Shown here one piece after another: positions 26,862 to 34,669 of a DNA stretch of 64,000 nucleotides (position 1 is its first letter; each line of letters opens with the position of its first letter). The DNA lies in contig NZ_BSNS01000022.1 in NCBI RefSeq assembly GCF_030160115.1, positions 124,001 through 188,000 on the forward strand, read 5' to 3'. Source of the stretch: Devosia nitrariae (GTDB taxonomy: Bacteria; Pseudomonadota; Alphaproteobacteria; Rhizobiales; Devosiaceae). Position numbers and translations under genes: made by a program. The notes beneath the pieces were generated by a model. The model was not told where the DNA came from and ran no database searches. It saw only the letters and a program-made list of their open reading frames with translations.

Positions 26862-28064
26862 ATGACCTCGGCTTTCAAAACCCTCAAAGATCTCGATTTT
26901 GGGGGTAAGCGCGTGCTGCTGCGGGCCGATCTCAACGTGCCGGTCGCCGACGGCAAGGTCACCGACGCGACCCGTATCGAGCGCATCGTCCCGACCATCC
27001 GCGAACTGGTTAAGCATGATGCCAAGGTCGTCCTGCTCTCCCATTTCGGCCGTCCCAAGGGAAAGGTCGATCCCGAATTCTCCCTAGAAATCGTCGTCCC
27101 CGCCATTGCCGACGCCACCGGCCACCCGGTTGGCTTCATCGCCACCGACTGGACTGACGTCGCCAAGGCCGCACGGGCTATCGACCAGGCTCCCGTGGGC
27201 AGCGTGCTGGTTCTCGAGAACACCCGCTTCCACCCGGGCGAGGAGGCCAACGACCCCGAGCTTGTCGCGCGCATGGCAAGCCTCGGCGACGTCTACGTCA
27301 ACGACGCCTTCTCGGCCGCCCACCGCGCCCATGCTTCGACCGAGGGCCTCGCCCATGCGCTCCCGGCTGCGGCGGGCCTCGCCATGCAGGCCGAGCTCGA
27401 GGCACTGGAGGCCGGGCTCGGCGCGCCGCGGAAACCCGTGGTCGCCGTCGTCGGCGGTGCCAAGGTCTCCTCCAAGATCGATCTGCTCGAGAACCTGGTG
27501 ACCAAGGTTGACGCGCTCATCATCGGCGGCGGCATGGCCAACACCTTCATTCATGCCCTGGGCTACGGCATCGGCAAGTCGCTGGCCGAAAAGGACCTGG
27601 CCGACACTGCCCAGCGCATCCTCGACAAGGCCGACAAGGCGAGCTGCGCGGTGATCCTGCCCATCGACGCCCAAGTCGCCTGGCACTTCGAAGCCAACGC
27701 GCCGCACCGGCTCTATGGCGTCGACAGCCTCGATCCGGACGGCATGGTGCTCGACATCGGTCCGGGCTCGGTCGAGCGCATCAAGGGCGCCATCGACGAA
27801 GCGCAAACCGTCGTCTGGAACGGACCCATGGGGGCGTTCGAGTTGGCCCCGTTCGACAGGGGCACTGTCGAAGTCGCCAGATATGTGGCCGAGCGGACCA
27901 AGGCCGGGAAACTCGTATCCGTCGCCGGCGGCGGCGATACGGTTGCCGCCCTCGCCCACGCCGGCGTCAAGGACGCCTTCACCTATGTCTCGACCGCCGG
28001 CGGCGCCTTCCTCGAGTGGATGGAAGGCAAGGCACTTCCGGGTGTGGAGGCGTTGCGGGCATAA
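26862..28064 (+). CDS. pgk: Phosphoglycerate kinase
   Basis: The 400-residue glycolytic kinase has RVLLRADLNVPV, LLSHFGRPKG, the hinge region GGAKVSSKIDLLENL, and the nucleotide-binding GGGDTVAAL with VSTAGGAFLEWMEG. The start at MTSAFKTLKDL matches the family; an in-frame start 51 codons upstream overlaps the terminator hairpin and is rejected. Confidence 0.97.
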   Translation: MTSAFKTLKDLDFGGKRVLLRADLNVPVADGKVTDATRIERIVPTIRELVKHDAKVVLLSHFGRPKGKVDPEFSLEIVVPAIADATGHPVGFIATDWTDVAKAARAIDQAPVGSVLVLENTRFHPGEEANDPELVARMASLGDVYVNDAFSAAHRAHASTEGLAHALPAAAGLAMQAELEALEAGLGAPRKPVVAVVGGAKVSSKIDLLENLVTKVDALIIGGGMANTFIHALGYGIGKSLAEKDLADTAQRILDKADKASCAVILPIDAQVAWHFEANAPHRLYGVDSLDPDGMVLDIGPGSVERIKGAIDEAQTVVWNGPMGAFELAPFDRGTVEVARYVAERTKAGKLVSVAGGGDTVAALAHAGVKDAFTYVSTAGGAFLEWMEGKALPGVEALRA

Positions 28065-28140
28065 AAGTTTCCGAGATCGGAAACTTTATATTGCGCCGCA
28101 AGCCCAAGCCAGATAGTTTCCGCATCTGGAAACTATCTGG
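28064..28140. promoter_or_regulatory. Paired palindromes GTTTCC-N6-GGAAAC before the GST gene
   Basis: Two palindromes fill the gap between pgk and the GST gene: AAAGTTTCCG-AGAT-CGGAAACTTT (28064-28087) and a 13-bp stem CCAGATAGTTTCC/GGAAACTATCTGG (28109-28140). Both share the core GTTTCC-N6-GGAAAC with centres 49 bp apart. A TATATT lies between them. The second ends in the ribosome-binding site of the GST gene. They look like a double operator; the first may also help terminate pgk. Confidence 0.65.
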
Positions 28141-28149
28141 AGCCGTGCC

Positions 28150-28830
28150 GTGTCCCTGACGCTATACCTTCATCCGCTGGCCTCGTTCTGCCACAAGGTG
28201 CTCATCGCACTTTACGAAAATGGAACGCCGTTCACGCCTCAAATCGTCGACCTGATGGATCCCCAGTCGGCGCGGCAGGTTCTCGACCGCTGGCCCGTCG
28301 GCAAGATCCCGCTTCTGGAGGACACGGCTCATGACCGGATCGTCCCGGAAACCAGCGTCATCATCGAATACCTCGATAAACACCATCCCGGCCCGGTCCG
28401 CCTGCTCCCGCGCGACGTCGACGGAGAGCTCGAAGCGCGCCTGTGGGACAGGTTCTTCGATCACTACGTGTCCGTGCCGGTGCAGAAGATCGTGACCGAT
28501 CGCATCCGGCCGGCCGGCGCCGCCGATCCTCACGGCGTCGCCGGCGCCCGCGCGACGCTGCGCACCGCCTACGACATGCTTGACGCGCATCTTTCCGGTA
28601 AGAATTGGGCGATCGGTGCCGAGTTCAGCCTTGCCGATTGCGCCGCTGCACCTGCATTGTTCTATTCCATGATTGTCGAACCCTTGCCGGCAGACAAGAC
28701 TCACCTTGCCGGCTATTTTGAGCGGCTGATGGCGCGCCCGAGCATCCAGCGGGTACTTGCCGAAGCCCGGTCCTATTTTGCTATGTTCCCCTATCGCGAA
28801 GCCATCCCCGCACGCTTTTTTGCCGAGTGA
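28150..28830 (+). CDS. Glutathione S-transferase family protein
   Basis: A 226-residue protein with the thioredoxin-like N-terminal domain (LTLYLHPLASFCHKVLIAL, ending in SVIIEYLD, which supplies the glutathione-binding region) and an all-helical C-terminal domain (FSLADCAAAPALFY). It likely conjugates glutathione to an electrophile. Start is GTG with GGAG 7 bases upstream. Its stop overlaps the GTG of the ArsR gene, so the three genes 28150-29662 form a coupled operon. Confidence 0.9.
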   Translation: MSLTLYLHPLASFCHKVLIALYENGTPFTPQIVDLMDPQSARQVLDRWPVGKIPLLEDTAHDRIVPETSVIIEYLDKHHPGPVRLLPRDVDGELEARLWDRFFDHYVSVPVQKIVTDRIRPAGAADPHGVAGARATLRTAYDMLDAHLSGKNWAIGAEFSLADCAAAPALFYSMIVEPLPADKTHLAGYFERLMARPSIQRVLAEARSYFAMFPYREAIPARFFAE

Positions 28831-29183
28831 CGGAGACTGATCTGCAGGCTGAAACCGCAAATCTCGACCGGCTTTTTCAAGCGCTCGCCGACCCACACAG
28901 GCGGGCCATGGTCGCACGGCTGGTGCGTGGTCCCGCTTCGATGAAGGAACTGGCGGCGCCGCTTGGCATCGCCCTGCCCTCGGCACTCAAACACCTCCAG
29001 GTGCTGGAGAGCGGGGGCATCGTCAGCTCGCAAAAGGCCGGCCGGGTACGAACCTTTGCCATCGAGCGCCAGGGCCTGGAGACGATCGAGGACTGGCTCG
29101 CCGAACACCGGCGCCAGCTCGAGGCGGGCTTTGACCGGCTCGAACATCTGATGCGCAGCATGCCCGAGGAACCTTCGCAATGA
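28827..29183 (+). CDS. ArsR-family winged-helix transcriptional regulator
   Basis: A 118-residue regulator: RLFQALADPHRRAMVARL, then the recognition region MKELAAPLGIALPSALKHLQ and the wing VLESGGIVSSQKAGRVRTF. It lacks the CxC metal-binding pair of arsenic sensors, so the signal is not obviously a metal. It is coupled by overlaps to a GST and an SRPBCC protein, and probably regulates this operon. Confidence 0.9.
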   Translation: MTETDLQAETANLDRLFQALADPHRRAMVARLVRGPASMKELAAPLGIALPSALKHLQVLESGGIVSSQKAGRVRTFAIERQGLETIEDWLAEHRRQLEAGFDRLEHLMRSMPEEPSQ

Positions 29184-29662
29184 ACCGCCCAATGATGTCC
29201 GGCACCGCCGGCGCGCATTCGAGCTTCACCATCGAAAGGCAGCTGCCGGGGCGCCCCGCTCACGCCTATCGCTTCTTTGCCGAACCCGACCTCAAGCGGC
29301 GCTGGACCGAGTGCCACCCGGACTGGACGGTTGTGGACGAGGCCTTCGACTTCCGCATCGGCGGAAACGAAACGACCCGCCTGCGCCGCGGCGACGGAGC
29401 CGTGCAGACCGTCGACATCCACTACCTCGATCTCCTGCCGGGCGAACGGATCGTCTATGCCTACAGCATGCGGTTGGACGAGACGGCAGTGTCGGCCTCG
29501 CTGGTGACCATCGCTCTCGTCCCGGAGGGCACCGCCACCCGCATGCTCTATACCGAGCACCTGGCGATGCTCGAGGGAGCGGGGGCGGCAGAACGGCAGA
29601 TGGGTACCGAACAGGGTTTCGACCGGCTCGCCGCCGAGATCGAGCGCGCCCTGGCCAACTGA
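29180..29662 (+). CDS. SRPBCC (AHSA1/START-like) domain protein
   Basis: A 160-residue helix-grip protein with FTIERQLPGRPAHAYRFFAE, followed by KRRWTECHPDW and the closing EQGFDRLAAEIERAL. Such proteins often pair with ArsR regulators and bind small hydrophobic ligands. The ATGA overlap shows coupling to the upstream regulator. Substrate is unknown. Confidence 0.85.
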   Translation: MNRPMMSGTAGAHSSFTIERQLPGRPAHAYRFFAEPDLKRRWTECHPDWTVVDEAFDFRIGGNETTRLRRGDGAVQTVDIHYLDLLPGERIVYAYSMRLDETAVSASLVTIALVPEGTATRMLYTEHLAMLEGAGAAERQMGTEQGFDRLAAEIERALAN

Positions 29663-29671
29663 CCCCTACCC

Positions 29672-30220
29672 CTATCGGAGGCCCACGCAATCGTGGGCCC
29701 AGAAGGTCTCCGAATAGACGAAGCTGCCGGTCATCCAAGGCTCGTAGGCCGATAGCCGCGCCACTTGAAACGCCGCCTCCGGGATGCGCAGGGATGGCCG
29801 GCGGAAGCCGAGCGAAACCGCATTCTCGAACCCGCGCGTCGAGTAGTACCGCGGCGATCCTTCCAGAAAGACCAGCGGGATGCCGAGCTTGTCGGCCTCG
29901 GCGAGAGCGCTCTCGATCAGCCGGGCCCCGATCCCCTGCCGCCGGACCTCTTCGGCGACGGCCAGCGGAGAAAGGGTAACCACGTCGACAAGGCGAGGCG
30001 GCGCATCAAGCCGCGCGGCGCTGAGGAGGACGTGGCCGACCACCTTTTCGCCCTCGCGGGTTGCAACGAGGGAGACGGGCGCGATGGCGGCCGGCGCATC
30101 GAGCAATGCTTCGACGAGGCGGGGAACTGTCTCGCCACCGAAAGCGCGTTCGTGAAGATCACGGATCGCCTCGAAATCCGCGGGTTGCGCAGCGCGGATA
30201 GCCAGACCGGCAACGTCCAT
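29672..30220 (-). CDS. GNAT family N-acetyltransferase
   Basis: A protein of about 182 residues with the GNAT core: IRAAQPADFEAIRDLHERAF at the N-terminus, GHVLLSAARLD, the acetyl-CoA-binding LSPLAVAEEVRRQGIGARLI, and LEGSPRYYSTRGFENA. This YhbS-like layout acts on an unknown amine. It converges with the SRPBCC gene. A GTG start three codons upstream is also possible. Confidence 0.85.
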   Translation of the reverse strand: MDVAGLAIRAAQPADFEAIRDLHERAFGGETVPRLVEALLDAPAAIAPVSLVATREGEKVVGHVLLSAARLDAPPRLVDVVTLSPLAVAEEVRRQGIGARLIESALAEADKLGIPLVFLEGSPRYYSTRGFENAVSLGFRRPSLRIPEAAFQVARLSAYEPWMTGSFVYSETFWAHDCVGLR

Positions 30221-30323
30221 TTCTCCCACCTTCGTCGTATATCCCTTGGTCTAATCGACGCTCTGCAACCTTCGGCTCTATCGTTGAGTTCAAGCTCCCG
30301 CCTCAACCCTTCGAGAGACGAAA

Positions 30324-31358
30324 ATGCCCGCCATGTCATTGAATGCCGTTGCCCAGAAGCTGATGACGCCGGGGCAGGGTATCCTTGCCGCCGACGAGTC
30401 CGAACCTACCATCGCCAAGCGCTTCGCCAAGATCAACCTGCCCTCGACGCTGGAACTGCGCCGCGACTACCGCGAGATGCTGTTCCGCTCGAACCAGGCG
30501 ATGCAGAGCTACATCTCCGGCGTCATCCTGACCGAGGAGACCCTCGAGCAGTCCGCCGCCGACGGCACCCCTTTCCGCGCCATCCTTGCCGATGCCGACG
30601 TCGTTCCCGGCATCAAGGTCGACCGCGGCGCTTTTCCGATGCCCGGCGACACGGGCGAAAAGATCACCGAAGGGCTCGACGGGCTGCGCCAGCGCCTCGC
30701 CCGTTATGCTGAACTGGGTGCCGGCTTTGCCAAGTGGCGCGCCGTCATCACCATCAACGACATCGCCCCGACCCGCAACAATATCCGCGCCAACGCCCAT
30801 GCGCTCGCCCGCTATGCCATCCTTTGCCAGGAAGCGGGCATCGTGCCGGTGGTCGAGCCGGAGGTGGTGGGCGACGGCGAACCCGGCAACCACTCGATAG
30901 AGCGCTGCGCGCAGGTGACCGCCGAGGTCCTGGAGAACGTCTTCAAGGAGTTGCGTCTCGCCGGTGTCGACCTTTCCGGCATGCTGTTGAAGCCCAACAT
31001 GATCCTGCCCGGCATCAACTCGCGCGAACGCCCCTCCATCGACGAGGTCGCCCGCCGCACTGTCGAGGTACTGCGCGAGCAGGTGCCGGCCGCGGTGCCC
31101 GGCATCGCCTTCCTTTCGGGTGGCCAGACCGACGAGGAAGCAACCGCGCACCTTTCGGCGATGAACCAGATCGATGGCAAGCCCTGGCCGCTGACCTTCT
31201 CCTATGGCCGCGCCCTGCAGAACGTGGCGCTGCGCCTCTGGGCCGGCCGGCGAGAGAACTTCCCCCAGGCGCAGGCGGCCTTCACGCATCGCGCTCACAT
31301 GAATTCCCTTGCCGCCCTCGGCCAGTGGAGCAACACCCTCGACCGGGCGGCCGCCTAG
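30324..31358 (+). CDS. fba: Class I fructose-bisphosphate aldolase
   Basis: The 344-residue enzyme cleaves fructose-1,6-bisphosphate through a Schiff-base lysine in GMLLKPNMILPG. Other family motifs are GILAADESEPTIAKRF, FAKWRAVITI, VEPEVV and FLSGGQTDEEATAHL. Its TAG stop is part of the repeat that follows. The neighbouring ThiE-like gene is often found beside class I fba in rhizobia. Confidence 0.96.
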   Translation: MPAMSLNAVAQKLMTPGQGILAADESEPTIAKRFAKINLPSTLELRRDYREMLFRSNQAMQSYISGVILTEETLEQSAADGTPFRAILADADVVPGIKVDRGAFPMPGDTGEKITEGLDGLRQRLARYAELGAGFAKWRAVITINDIAPTRNNIRANAHALARYAILCQEAGIVPVVEPEVVGDGEPGNHSIERCAQVTAEVLENVFKELRLAGVDLSGMLLKPNMILPGINSRERPSIDEVARRTVEVLREQVPAAVPGIAFLSGGQTDEEATAHLSAMNQIDGKPWPLTFSYGRALQNVALRLWAGRRENFPQAQAAFTHRAHMNSLAALGQWSNTLDRAAA

Positions 31359-31412
31359 AGCGTTTTCAGCAAAAGCTGATACCACTTTTTGCGGTTCGAA
31401 AACGCGACAATT
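31356..31412. repeat. Hyphomicrobiales dispersed palindromic repeat, copy A
   Basis: It starts TAGAGCGTTTTC, has a central imperfect hairpin around CAAAAGCTGATACCACTTTTTG, and ends TCGAAAACGCGACAA. The first three bases are the fba stop codon. Related copies lie at 31519-31566 (inverted), 55373-55427 and, truncated, 34278-34306. Confidence 0.8.
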
Positions 31413-31445
31413 AACTTAGAGCCTTTCGACGTCCCAACGTCGCTT

Positions 31446-31480
31446 CGGGCGCATGTCACGGCATGCGCCCGTTTTCTTTG
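31446..31480 (+). terminator. Rho-independent terminator after fba
   Basis: Perfect 10-bp stem CGGGCGCATG / CATGCGCCCG, six-base loop, then TTTTCTTT. Confidence 0.9.
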
Positions 31481-31518
31481 CATTTACAACCAGTCACGCA
31501 GTTTTTTGCGCCTGCCGC

Positions 31519-31566
31519 GTTTTTGAGTCGCAAAAGTGGTATCCACTTTTGCTCGAAACGCTCTAT
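31519..31566. repeat. Dispersed palindromic repeat, copy B (inverted)
   Basis: The reverse complement reads AGAGCGTTTCGAGC, followed by a perfect hairpin GCAAAAGTGG-ATA-CCACTTTTGC, then AAAACGC. It is the inverted counterpart of copy A, so the fba terminator is bracketed by opposed copies. Confidence 0.75.
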
Positions 31567-31635
31567 TGCTGCGCGAACCCTTTTCTCGCCAAATTGGCCG
31601 AGCAAGAGAGCGCGTTCGTCGTCGTCCGGTAAACC

Positions 31636-32229
31636 ATGGCTGCTGCACAGATCTTTCTTGTCACACCGCAATCCGCCGAACCGGCGACCTTCGGTCCGGC
31701 GCTTGCCGAAGTGCTGGCCGCCGCACCCGTCGCCGCGCTCCTGGTGCGCCGGCATGAGCGGACCGACGCGGCCTATCGCGCGCTGGTGCAGGCGGTGCTT
31801 CCGGCCGCGCAAGGCGCGGACTGCGCCGTGCTCGTCGAGGACGATGCGGCGCTCGCCCGGCGGATCGGGGCCGACGGCGTGCACGTGACCGGCAACGCCC
31901 GCTCCGTCAAGGACGCGGTAGCGGCAGTCAAACCCGGCCTCATCGTCGGTGCCGGGCCGATCCGCAGCCGTCATGAGGCCATGTCCTTGGGCGAGTTCAA
32001 CGTCGACTATCTGTTCTTCGGCGACCTTTCAGACCCCGCCGACGCCAACGCGCGCGAGATGGGCGCCTGGTGGGCCGAGACTTTCGAGGTCCCGTCGGTG
32101 CTGAGTGGGCGCGCCGGCGAGGATTCGGCCGGCTGCGAGTTCCTGGCACTCGGCGAAAGCTTCTGGACGGGCGCCGAATCGCCCGCCGCGCTCGCGGTCC
32201 GCGCCGCCAAGACGTTGGAAACCGCGTGA
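31636..32229 (+). CDS. ThiE-like protein with lost active-site motifs
   Basis: A 197-residue TIM-barrel protein resembling thiamine phosphate synthase: QIFLVTPQSAEPATF, VLVEDDAALARRIGADGVHV and LIVGAGPIRSRHEAM. In true ThiE the HLGQ-D, GADY and T-TK phosphate-binding motifs are conserved; here the segments read HVTGN and NVDYLFFGDLSD, so normal activity is doubtful. It overlaps the Sel1 gene by one base. It may be an inactive or re-purposed paralogue. Confidence 0.72.
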   Translation: MAAAQIFLVTPQSAEPATFGPALAEVLAAAPVAALLVRRHERTDAAYRALVQAVLPAAQGADCAVLVEDDAALARRIGADGVHVTGNARSVKDAVAAVKPGLIVGAGPIRSRHEAMSLGEFNVDYLFFGDLSDPADANAREMGAWWAETFEVPSVLSGRAGEDSAGCEFLALGESFWTGAESPAALAVRAAKTLETA

Positions 32230-33365
32230 TGGCCGGCCGCGGGCTGCTCTTTGCTATGATCCTTGCCCTCGGCGCCGTGAGCGTGGCCGCGCAGGACACC
32301 CCGATCCCCGACGCGACGGCGCCGGACCCCGCCGACGCTGAGGCCGCCCGGGACATCAGCAATGACATCTTCGGGTCCCGCCGGCCGGTCGACATGGCCT
32401 ATGGCGCCTTCCAGCGCGGCTATTATCTGACCGCGCTCGAGCGCGCCCTGCCGCGCGCGGCCGAGCATGACGCCGTCGCCCAGACGCTGATCGCCGAGAT
32501 CTTCGCCAAAGGGCTCGGCGTCGGGCAGAACGTGGAGCGGGCAGCCAGCTGGTATCAGCTCGCCTCCGACAACGGCGACATGCTGGCCACCTTCGAGCTC
32601 GCCCTCCTCTACCAGGACGGCCGTGGCGTCGCGCGCAACCGTCAGAGGGCCGCCGATCTCTTCCGCCAGGCGGCCGAGGCCGGAAGCATCGAGGCAAAAT
32701 ACAATCTGGCGCTGCTGCATGTGGAGGGCGTCTATGTCGAGCCCAGCCTCACCCGTGCCGCCGCGCTGATGAAAGAAGCGGCCGATGCCGAGCTTGCCCA
32801 GGCGCAATACGACTATGGCGTGATGCTGATGGAAGGCGCGGGCATCGCCCCGAACCCCGCCGAGGGCGTGAGCTATGTTGCGCGCGCCGCCGAAGAGGGC
32901 CTCCCCCCCGCCCAGGTCGACTACGCCACCATTCTCTATATGGGTCAGGGCGTGGAGCGCGACCTCGAAGGCGCCGTCGAGTGGTACCGGCGCGCAGCCG
33001 ACGCCGGCAATCCGGTCGCCCAGAACCGCTACGCCAAGCTCCTGGCCGCCGGCGAGGGCATCGAGCCCGACCTCGAAACGGCCGCCATGTGGCGCGCACT
33101 CGCTCGCCGGCAGGGCGTCAACGACACCGCCCTCGATGAGATGCTTGCCGCCGTCCCGCCCGAAACCATCGCCCGTGCCGAACTGCGCGCCCGTTATTGG
33201 CCGGCCGAACCGCCCAGCGACGGCGTGCCGCCCGCGTCCGGCTTCGTACCAGGTCCTGCCGCAGGCGCAGATGAGCCTGCAACCACAACGCAAGACCCGC
33301 CGGCCGAGGACGATGCGGACGGACCCGAGGCGGCGACAGAGGAAGGCGAGACCCAAAGCCCTTGA
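32229..33365 (+). CDS. Secreted Sel1-repeat protein
   Basis: A 378-residue protein with an N-terminal signal peptide (LLFAMILALGAVSVAAQ) and about six Sel1/TPR-like repeats, for example AEIFAKGLGVGQNVERAASW, ALLYQDGRGVARNRQRAADL and ATILYMGQGVERDLEGAVEW. The C-terminus is Pro/Glu/Ala-rich and likely disordered. It is translationally coupled to the ThiE-like gene. Sel1 proteins act as periplasmic adaptors; the partner is unknown. Confidence 0.87.
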   Translation: MAGRGLLFAMILALGAVSVAAQDTPIPDATAPDPADAEAARDISNDIFGSRRPVDMAYGAFQRGYYLTALERALPRAAEHDAVAQTLIAEIFAKGLGVGQNVERAASWYQLASDNGDMLATFELALLYQDGRGVARNRQRAADLFRQAAEAGSIEAKYNLALLHVEGVYVEPSLTRAAALMKEAADAELAQAQYDYGVMLMEGAGIAPNPAEGVSYVARAAEEGLPPAQVDYATILYMGQGVERDLEGAVEWYRRAADAGNPVAQNRYAKLLAAGEGIEPDLETAAMWRALARRQGVNDTALDEMLAAVPPETIARAELRARYWPAEPPSDGVPPASGFVPGPAAGADEPATTTQDPPAEDDADGPEAATEEGETQSP

Positions 33366-33485
33366 ACCGGGCGGCGTTCTCGGGCAAATAGGCGCCCTGC
33401 CCGCAATCCCGGCTCAACCGCCGGCCTCGACAGACGTGCCGGCTAGCTCGTTCGCCCCCCATTCCAATCAGGAATACCTCACCGC

Positions 33486-34280
33486 ATGGCCCGCTCCGCG
33501 CTTCTCCACATCATGGTCCAGGCCGCCTTCAAGGCGGGTAAGTCGCTGACGCGCGATTTCGGCGAGGTGGAGAACCTGCAGGTCTCGCGCAAGGGTCCGG
33601 CCGACTTTGTCTCTGCCGCCGATCGGCGTGCCGAGGAGATCGTTTTCGAGGCACTGAGGAAGGCCCGCCCGACCTATGCTTTCCTGATGGAGGAAGGCGG
33701 TGAGGTCGTGGGCACCGACGGCCAGCACCGCTGGATCGTCGACCCGCTCGACGGCACCACCAATTTCCTCCATTCGATCCCGCTGTTTGCCGTGGCCATC
33801 GCCTTGCAGCGGGGTGATGAAATTGTCGCCTCCGTCATCTACAACCCAATCCTCGAGGAACTCTATACCGCAGAGAAGGGCGGCGGGGCGTGGCTCTCCG
33901 ACCGCAAGCGCCTGCGCGTTTCCGGCCGCCGGCACCTGGCCGATTGCGTCGCCGTGACCGGTATCAAGACGCAGGGGACGGCCAACGACACCCTCTCGCT
34001 CCGCCAGGTCGCCGCAGTCAACCCGGCCGTCGCCGGCATGCGCCGCTCGGGTTCCATTTCCGTCGACATGGCCTGGCTGGCCTCCGGCCGCTACGACGTG
34101 CTCTGGGAAGCCGGCCTTGCCCCCTGGGACGTGGCCCCCGGCCTGTTGATGGTCCGCGAAGCCGGCGGGTTCGTCACCGACTATTCGGGCGGGGCCGGCT
34201 CGATCTGGAACGGCGAGGTGGTGGCCGGCAACGAGACCACGCAGGCCGCGCTGATGAAGGTGCTGAAGACGGTCAAATAG
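33486..34280 (+). CDS. suhB: Inositol monophosphatase family protein
   Basis: A 264-residue metal-dependent phosphatase with the motifs EEGGEVVGTDG, WIVDPLDGTTNFLHSIP and the C-terminal WDVAPGLLMVREAGG. Bacterial members dephosphorylate inositol-1-phosphate or related substrates, and E. coli SuhB also binds RNA polymerase. Its TAG stop is the first part of a truncated repeat. Confidence 0.92.
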   Translation: MARSALLHIMVQAAFKAGKSLTRDFGEVENLQVSRKGPADFVSAADRRAEEIVFEALRKARPTYAFLMEEGGEVVGTDGQHRWIVDPLDGTTNFLHSIPLFAVAIALQRGDEIVASVIYNPILEELYTAEKGGGAWLSDRKRLRVSGRRHLADCVAVTGIKTQGTANDTLSLRQVAAVNPAVAGMRRSGSISVDMAWLASGRYDVLWEAGLAPWDVAPGLLMVREAGGFVTDYSGGAGSIWNGEVVAGNETTQAALMKVLKTVK

Positions 34281-34306
34281 AGCGGCTCGAAAGCGCGACA
34301 ATAGCC
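34278..34306. repeat. Truncated dispersed repeat at the suhB stop
   Basis: TAGAGCGGCTCGAAAGCGCGACAA shows both ends of the copy A repeat but no central hairpin. The rest of 34307-34669 contains no supported gene. One minus-strand frame there (about 34283-34430) reads 50 residues without a start and may be a gene remnant. Confidence 0.5.
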
Positions 34307-34669
34307 TGAAGCTCCCGTTCCGACTCCGTCAGAACGGCAGGGCCCATCGCTCCGGCCCCGTCGAATACCGTCTGCAACCATTGCCGGACCCCTGGATCGC
34401 TCGGTCTTTCTTTGAAACCGCTGCCCGTGCCCCGACATCAGGTCGAGAACAAACAGCACGACATGGAAGCGGAAGACCGGTTTGTCCGCATGGTCCTGTC
34501 ATCGGCTCCTCGTCACCTCTTACCCGTTCACGTTTCGCGTTACCGACTTGGAACACCACGCGCTATCGTGTTGTTAGTCTTTGTCATTGTCAGGCCACGT
34601 TGGTCTGACTAGTGTCAAACCACAGTTCCAGATGATTTGCAGGGCCGGGGGGCGAAGGTTCACCAGACG

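Noticed and set aside
31636..32229. True thiamine phosphate synthase
   Set aside because: The barrel fits, but the ThiE phosphate and pyrophosphate motifs are missing, so I label it ThiE-like only.
34283..34430. Minus-strand frame ending ELQAIVALSSRSI
   Set aside because: No start codon or family match; at best a gene remnant, not a supported gene.
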